Source: Dehalococcoidia bacterium (lineage in GTDB: Bacteria > Chloroflexota > Dehalococcoidia > Lucifugimonadales > UBA1123). From it: 63,235 bases of DNA. A model generated the notes under the pieces. That model worked only from the letters and a program-made list of their open reading frames with translations, did no database searches and had not been told where the DNA came from. Positions 61,873-63,235 of the stretch are shown in pieces. The stretch lies in assembly GCA_021295915.1 (NCBI GenBank), contig JAGWBK010000021.1, positions 1-63,235 of the forward strand, written 5' to 3'. The first letter of the stretch is position 1; each line of letters starts with the position of its first letter. The position numbers and the translations under genes were made by a program.

Positions 61873-62232
61873 ATGCAACACGTTACTCCACTGCCCCAGC
61901 GGTTGGACAGTCCGCTGGGGCAGTACCTGAGTAGGCACGTGCCTCCGTCGTCGAGTCGCGTGCCTCCTATATATCGTGAGACGACAAAGTGCATCGCGTA
62001 TATGTGCGTCTATGCCTATGGCTGTACTGAGCGTACCCGCCGTCCGGCCCAGGTAATGATGCGCCGCTGCATGCGGTACATTCCGGAGGAGCTTCGCATT
62101 GAGCCGAAGCTCTCGGAGTTCGCGCTGGACCTGCTCGCCAAACAGCGACAGTCCGGCGTGGAACATCACAGGGACACCTCGGCCATTCTGGACGAGCATC
62201 GTCCCGATGGACCGGTCCGCAAGATCGCCTGA
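61873..62232 (+). CDS. Unknown protein with a strong hairpin at its 5' end
   Basis: This protein has about 119 residues and no recognised family. The N-terminal part is Cys/Arg-rich (CIAYMCVYAYGC, RRPAQVMMRRCMRY). The C-terminal part is soluble and charged (EELRIEPKLSEFALDLL, KIA at the end), and its codons use G or C at the third position heavily, which supports coding. A perfect 12-bp stem (61891-61902 with 61912-61923) falls within the first codons of the ATG start, which would be hard to translate. A start further in is therefore possible, for example at GTG 61939. No neighbour suggests a function. Confidence 0.5.
   Translation: MQHVTPLPQRLDSPLGQYLSRHVPPSSSRVPPIYRETTKCIAYMCVYAYGCTERTRRPAQVMMRRCMRYIPEELRIEPKLSEFALDLLAKQRQSGVEHHRDTSAILDEHRPDGPVRKIA
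61891..61923 (+). promoter_or_regulatory. Perfect 12-bp stem hairpin at the start of the unknown gene
   Basis: CTGCCCCAGCGG (61891-61902) pairs perfectly with CCGCTGGGGCAG (61912-61923) around a 9-nt loop. It is not followed by a T-run. It could be a translation-control hairpin, a protein-binding site or a terminator-like element; if any of these, the true gene start is likely further in. Confidence 0.55.
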
Positions 62233-62259
62233 TCCCCCCTCAGGGCACGCTCTAGCGTG

Positions 62260-62265
62260 TACAAT
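62260..62265 (+). promoter_or_regulatory. Possible -10 box (TACAAT) for the SDR gene
   Basis: TACAAT lies 90 bases before the SDR start codon. No clear -35 is seen at the correct spacing. It is listed because the same hexamer occurs before several other genes in this window. Confidence 0.3.
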
Positions 62266-62349
62266 CGCAGAACCGGTTCATAGCACAGCCTACCCACAAG
62301 GCATCCGTGCTGTGTCGTGGGCCGATTCACTGAGAATGAGGTACGCACC

Positions 62350-63114
62350 ATGGCTAACCAGTTCGATCTGACCGGAAAGACCGCGCTCGTCACCGGAGGC
62401 AACGGCGGCATAGGACTCGGCATTGCTAGGTCCCTTGCAGGCGCCGGGGCGAACGTCGCCGTCGCCGCTCGCAACAGGGACAAGACCGATGCCGCGGTGG
62501 ATGAGCTCAAAGGCTTTGGCGTGAAGTCCGTCGGACTCGACATAGATGTGGCCGACGAGGCCAGCGTGGTCAACGCTGTGCAGGCGACCGCCGACGGGTT
62601 CGGAGGGGTCGACATCCTCGTGAACAACGCCGGAATCGGTATTCGGAAGGCACCTCAGGACTACACTCTCGAGGAGTGGCAGCGGGTTGTCGGGATCAAC
62701 CTCGACGGTACATTCCTGTGCTCACGCGAAGTCTATCCGCACATGAAGAACGCAGGCGGCGGAAAGATCATCAACATCGGCTCGATGACATCAGTGTTCG
62801 GCTCGGACTGGGTAGCGTCATACTCGGCGAGCAAGGGCGGAGTGGTGCAGCTCACCAAAAGCCTCGCCGTCGCGTGGGGGAAGGACAACATCCAGGTGAA
62901 CGCGATCCTGCCAGGGTGGATTCACACGGACCTGACGGCCCCAATCCGCACCCAGCACACCGAACGTTACGAGTACATACAGTCGCGCATCCCGCACGGA
63001 CGCTGGGGCGAGCCCGACGAAATGGGTGGTGCCGCCGTCTTTCTGGCGAGCAGCGCGTCAGACTACGTGACGGGCGTATCCCTACCGGTCGACGGAGGAT
63101 ACACCTCGTTCTAG
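62350..63114 (+). CDS. Short-chain dehydrogenase/reductase (SDR)
   Basis: This 254-residue classical SDR has cofactor motif TGGNGGIG (15-22), NNAG (91-94), catalytic S144, Y157 and K161 (YSASK) and the C-terminal VTGVSLPVDGGYTS. NAD(H) or NADP(H) is not decided by the cofactor motif alone. Homologues are glucose dehydrogenase- or gluconate 5-dehydrogenase-like. It starts at ATG 62350, because the nucleotide fold begins right after; an upstream GTG is rejected. It precedes, and is convergent with, the MoaD/ThiS-like gene. Confidence 0.93.
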   Translation: MANQFDLTGKTALVTGGNGGIGLGIARSLAGAGANVAVAARNRDKTDAAVDELKGFGVKSVGLDIDVADEASVVNAVQATADGFGGVDILVNNAGIGIRKAPQDYTLEEWQRVVGINLDGTFLCSREVYPHMKNAGGGKIINIGSMTSVFGSDWVASYSASKGGVVQLTKSLAVAWGKDNIQVNAILPGWIHTDLTAPIRTQHTERYEYIQSRIPHGRWGEPDEMGGAAVFLASSASDYVTGVSLPVDGGYTSF

Positions 63115-63131
63115 GAGGGTAGGGGAGCTGG

Positions 63132-63235
63132 CTACGCCCCTCCGGCTACGGCCGGGACGATGCTGACCTCGTCGCCGTCGCCGGTAGCGGAGTCGATCCC
63201 GTCCAGGAAGCGGACGTCCTCGCCGTTCACGAACA
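63132..63235 (-). CDS. MoaD/ThiS-like sulfur carrier protein, C-terminal part (partial)
   Basis: Only the last 33 codons are in the window; the 5' end is cut by the window edge. The visible part shows the ubiquitin-like pattern [12 protein letters not shown], then a [16 protein letters not shown] ending. The double glycine is followed by one extra alanine before the stop. Classical MoaD and ThiS end exactly in Gly-Gly, so this one would need trimming to be active, or it could be another ubiquitin-like protein. Position and sequence support the family. Confidence 0.75.
   Translation of the reverse strand, partial: FVNGEDVRFLDGIDSATGDGDEVSIVPAVAGGA

Noticed and set aside
1-63235. CRISPR arrays, insertion sequences with transposases, tRNA and rRNA genes
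   Set aside because: I scanned for regularly spaced direct repeats, transposase-like proteins and tRNA T-arm sequences and found none convincing; short palindromes are intergenic repeats and not CRISPR units.

Overview
The window is GC-rich bacterial DNA (my estimate by eye is about 60% GC), densely coded on both strands. It contains no rRNA or tRNA gene, no CRISPR array and no transposase that I can recognise. The gene set suggests an uncultured member of the Chloroflexota (Dehalococcoidia/SAR202-like): DUF1501/DUF1800/NHL genes together, lipoproteins with long Val-Glu-Val-Lys tethers behind the lipobox, a DUF5679 mini-protein, giant FtsX-type permeases, a P1-family peptidase and GMC/SDR/acyl-CoA dehydrogenase oxidoreductases. 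This placement is inference from gene content; no marker gene is present.

Layout. 0.3-5.2 kb (minus): DUF1800 (frameshifted) - NHL - DUF1501, preceded by a Gfo/Idh/MocA oxidoreductase. 5.4-8.6 kb (plus): a small membrane protein, then an ABC-2 exporter (one ATPase, two permeases). 8.7-12.5 kb (minus): Uma2 nuclease-fold protein, ADP-ribosylglycohydrolase, SLC13 permease. 12.6-14.2 kb (minus): a lipoprotein with three tandem Cache modules, broken by a frameshift. 14.55 kb (plus): a 47-residue zinc-ribbon protein. 14.8-19.6 kb (minus): sensor kinase - response regulator - MBL hydrolase - fused acyl-AMP ligase/ACP/acyltransferase with an internal deletion. 19.9-20.5 kb (minus): Doc toxin/antitoxin pair. 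20.8-24.5 kb (plus): two free-standing copies of the kinase's membrane module, a PspA-like protein and a GMC oxidoreductase. 24.5-28.8 kb (minus): three ion or drug transporters. 29.0-31.0 kb (minus): a frameshifted Calx-beta surface protein, preceded by a non-coding, possibly structured stretch. 31.5-36.7 kb (minus): an iron/heme locus (BFN-like protein, binding lipoprotein, FecCD permease, two small membrane proteins, FecE ATPase, heme-monooxygenase-like protein, ferritin). 37-38.2 kb (plus): FIST protein. 38.2-50.5 kb (minus): TPR, PanB, DUF2520, P1 peptidase, Kelch lipoprotein and two tandem Opp/Dpp import cassettes without ATPases. 50.7-63.2 kb (mostly plus): stand-alone AsnC effector domain, acyl-CoA dehydrogenase, a four-gene export system (two giant FtsX permeases and two ATPases, one carrying an AbrB-like tail), cupin, an unknown protein, an SDR, and the end of a MoaD/ThiS-like gene.

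Two themes stand out. First, five coding regions are interrupted by frameshifts or deletions (DUF1800, Cache lipoprotein, acyl ligase fusion, Calx-beta protein, and a small membrane gene in the iron locus). This is either genuine gene decay or a contig-quality problem, and should be settled before function is inferred. Second, several families of short palindromic repeats lie between genes, and one is inserted in frame inside the histidine kinase. The best candidates for under-described biology are the giant FtsX exporter with its AbrB-tailed ATPase, the triple-Cache lipoprotein, the detached kinase sensor modules, and the two small proteins translationally embedded in the iron ABC operon.
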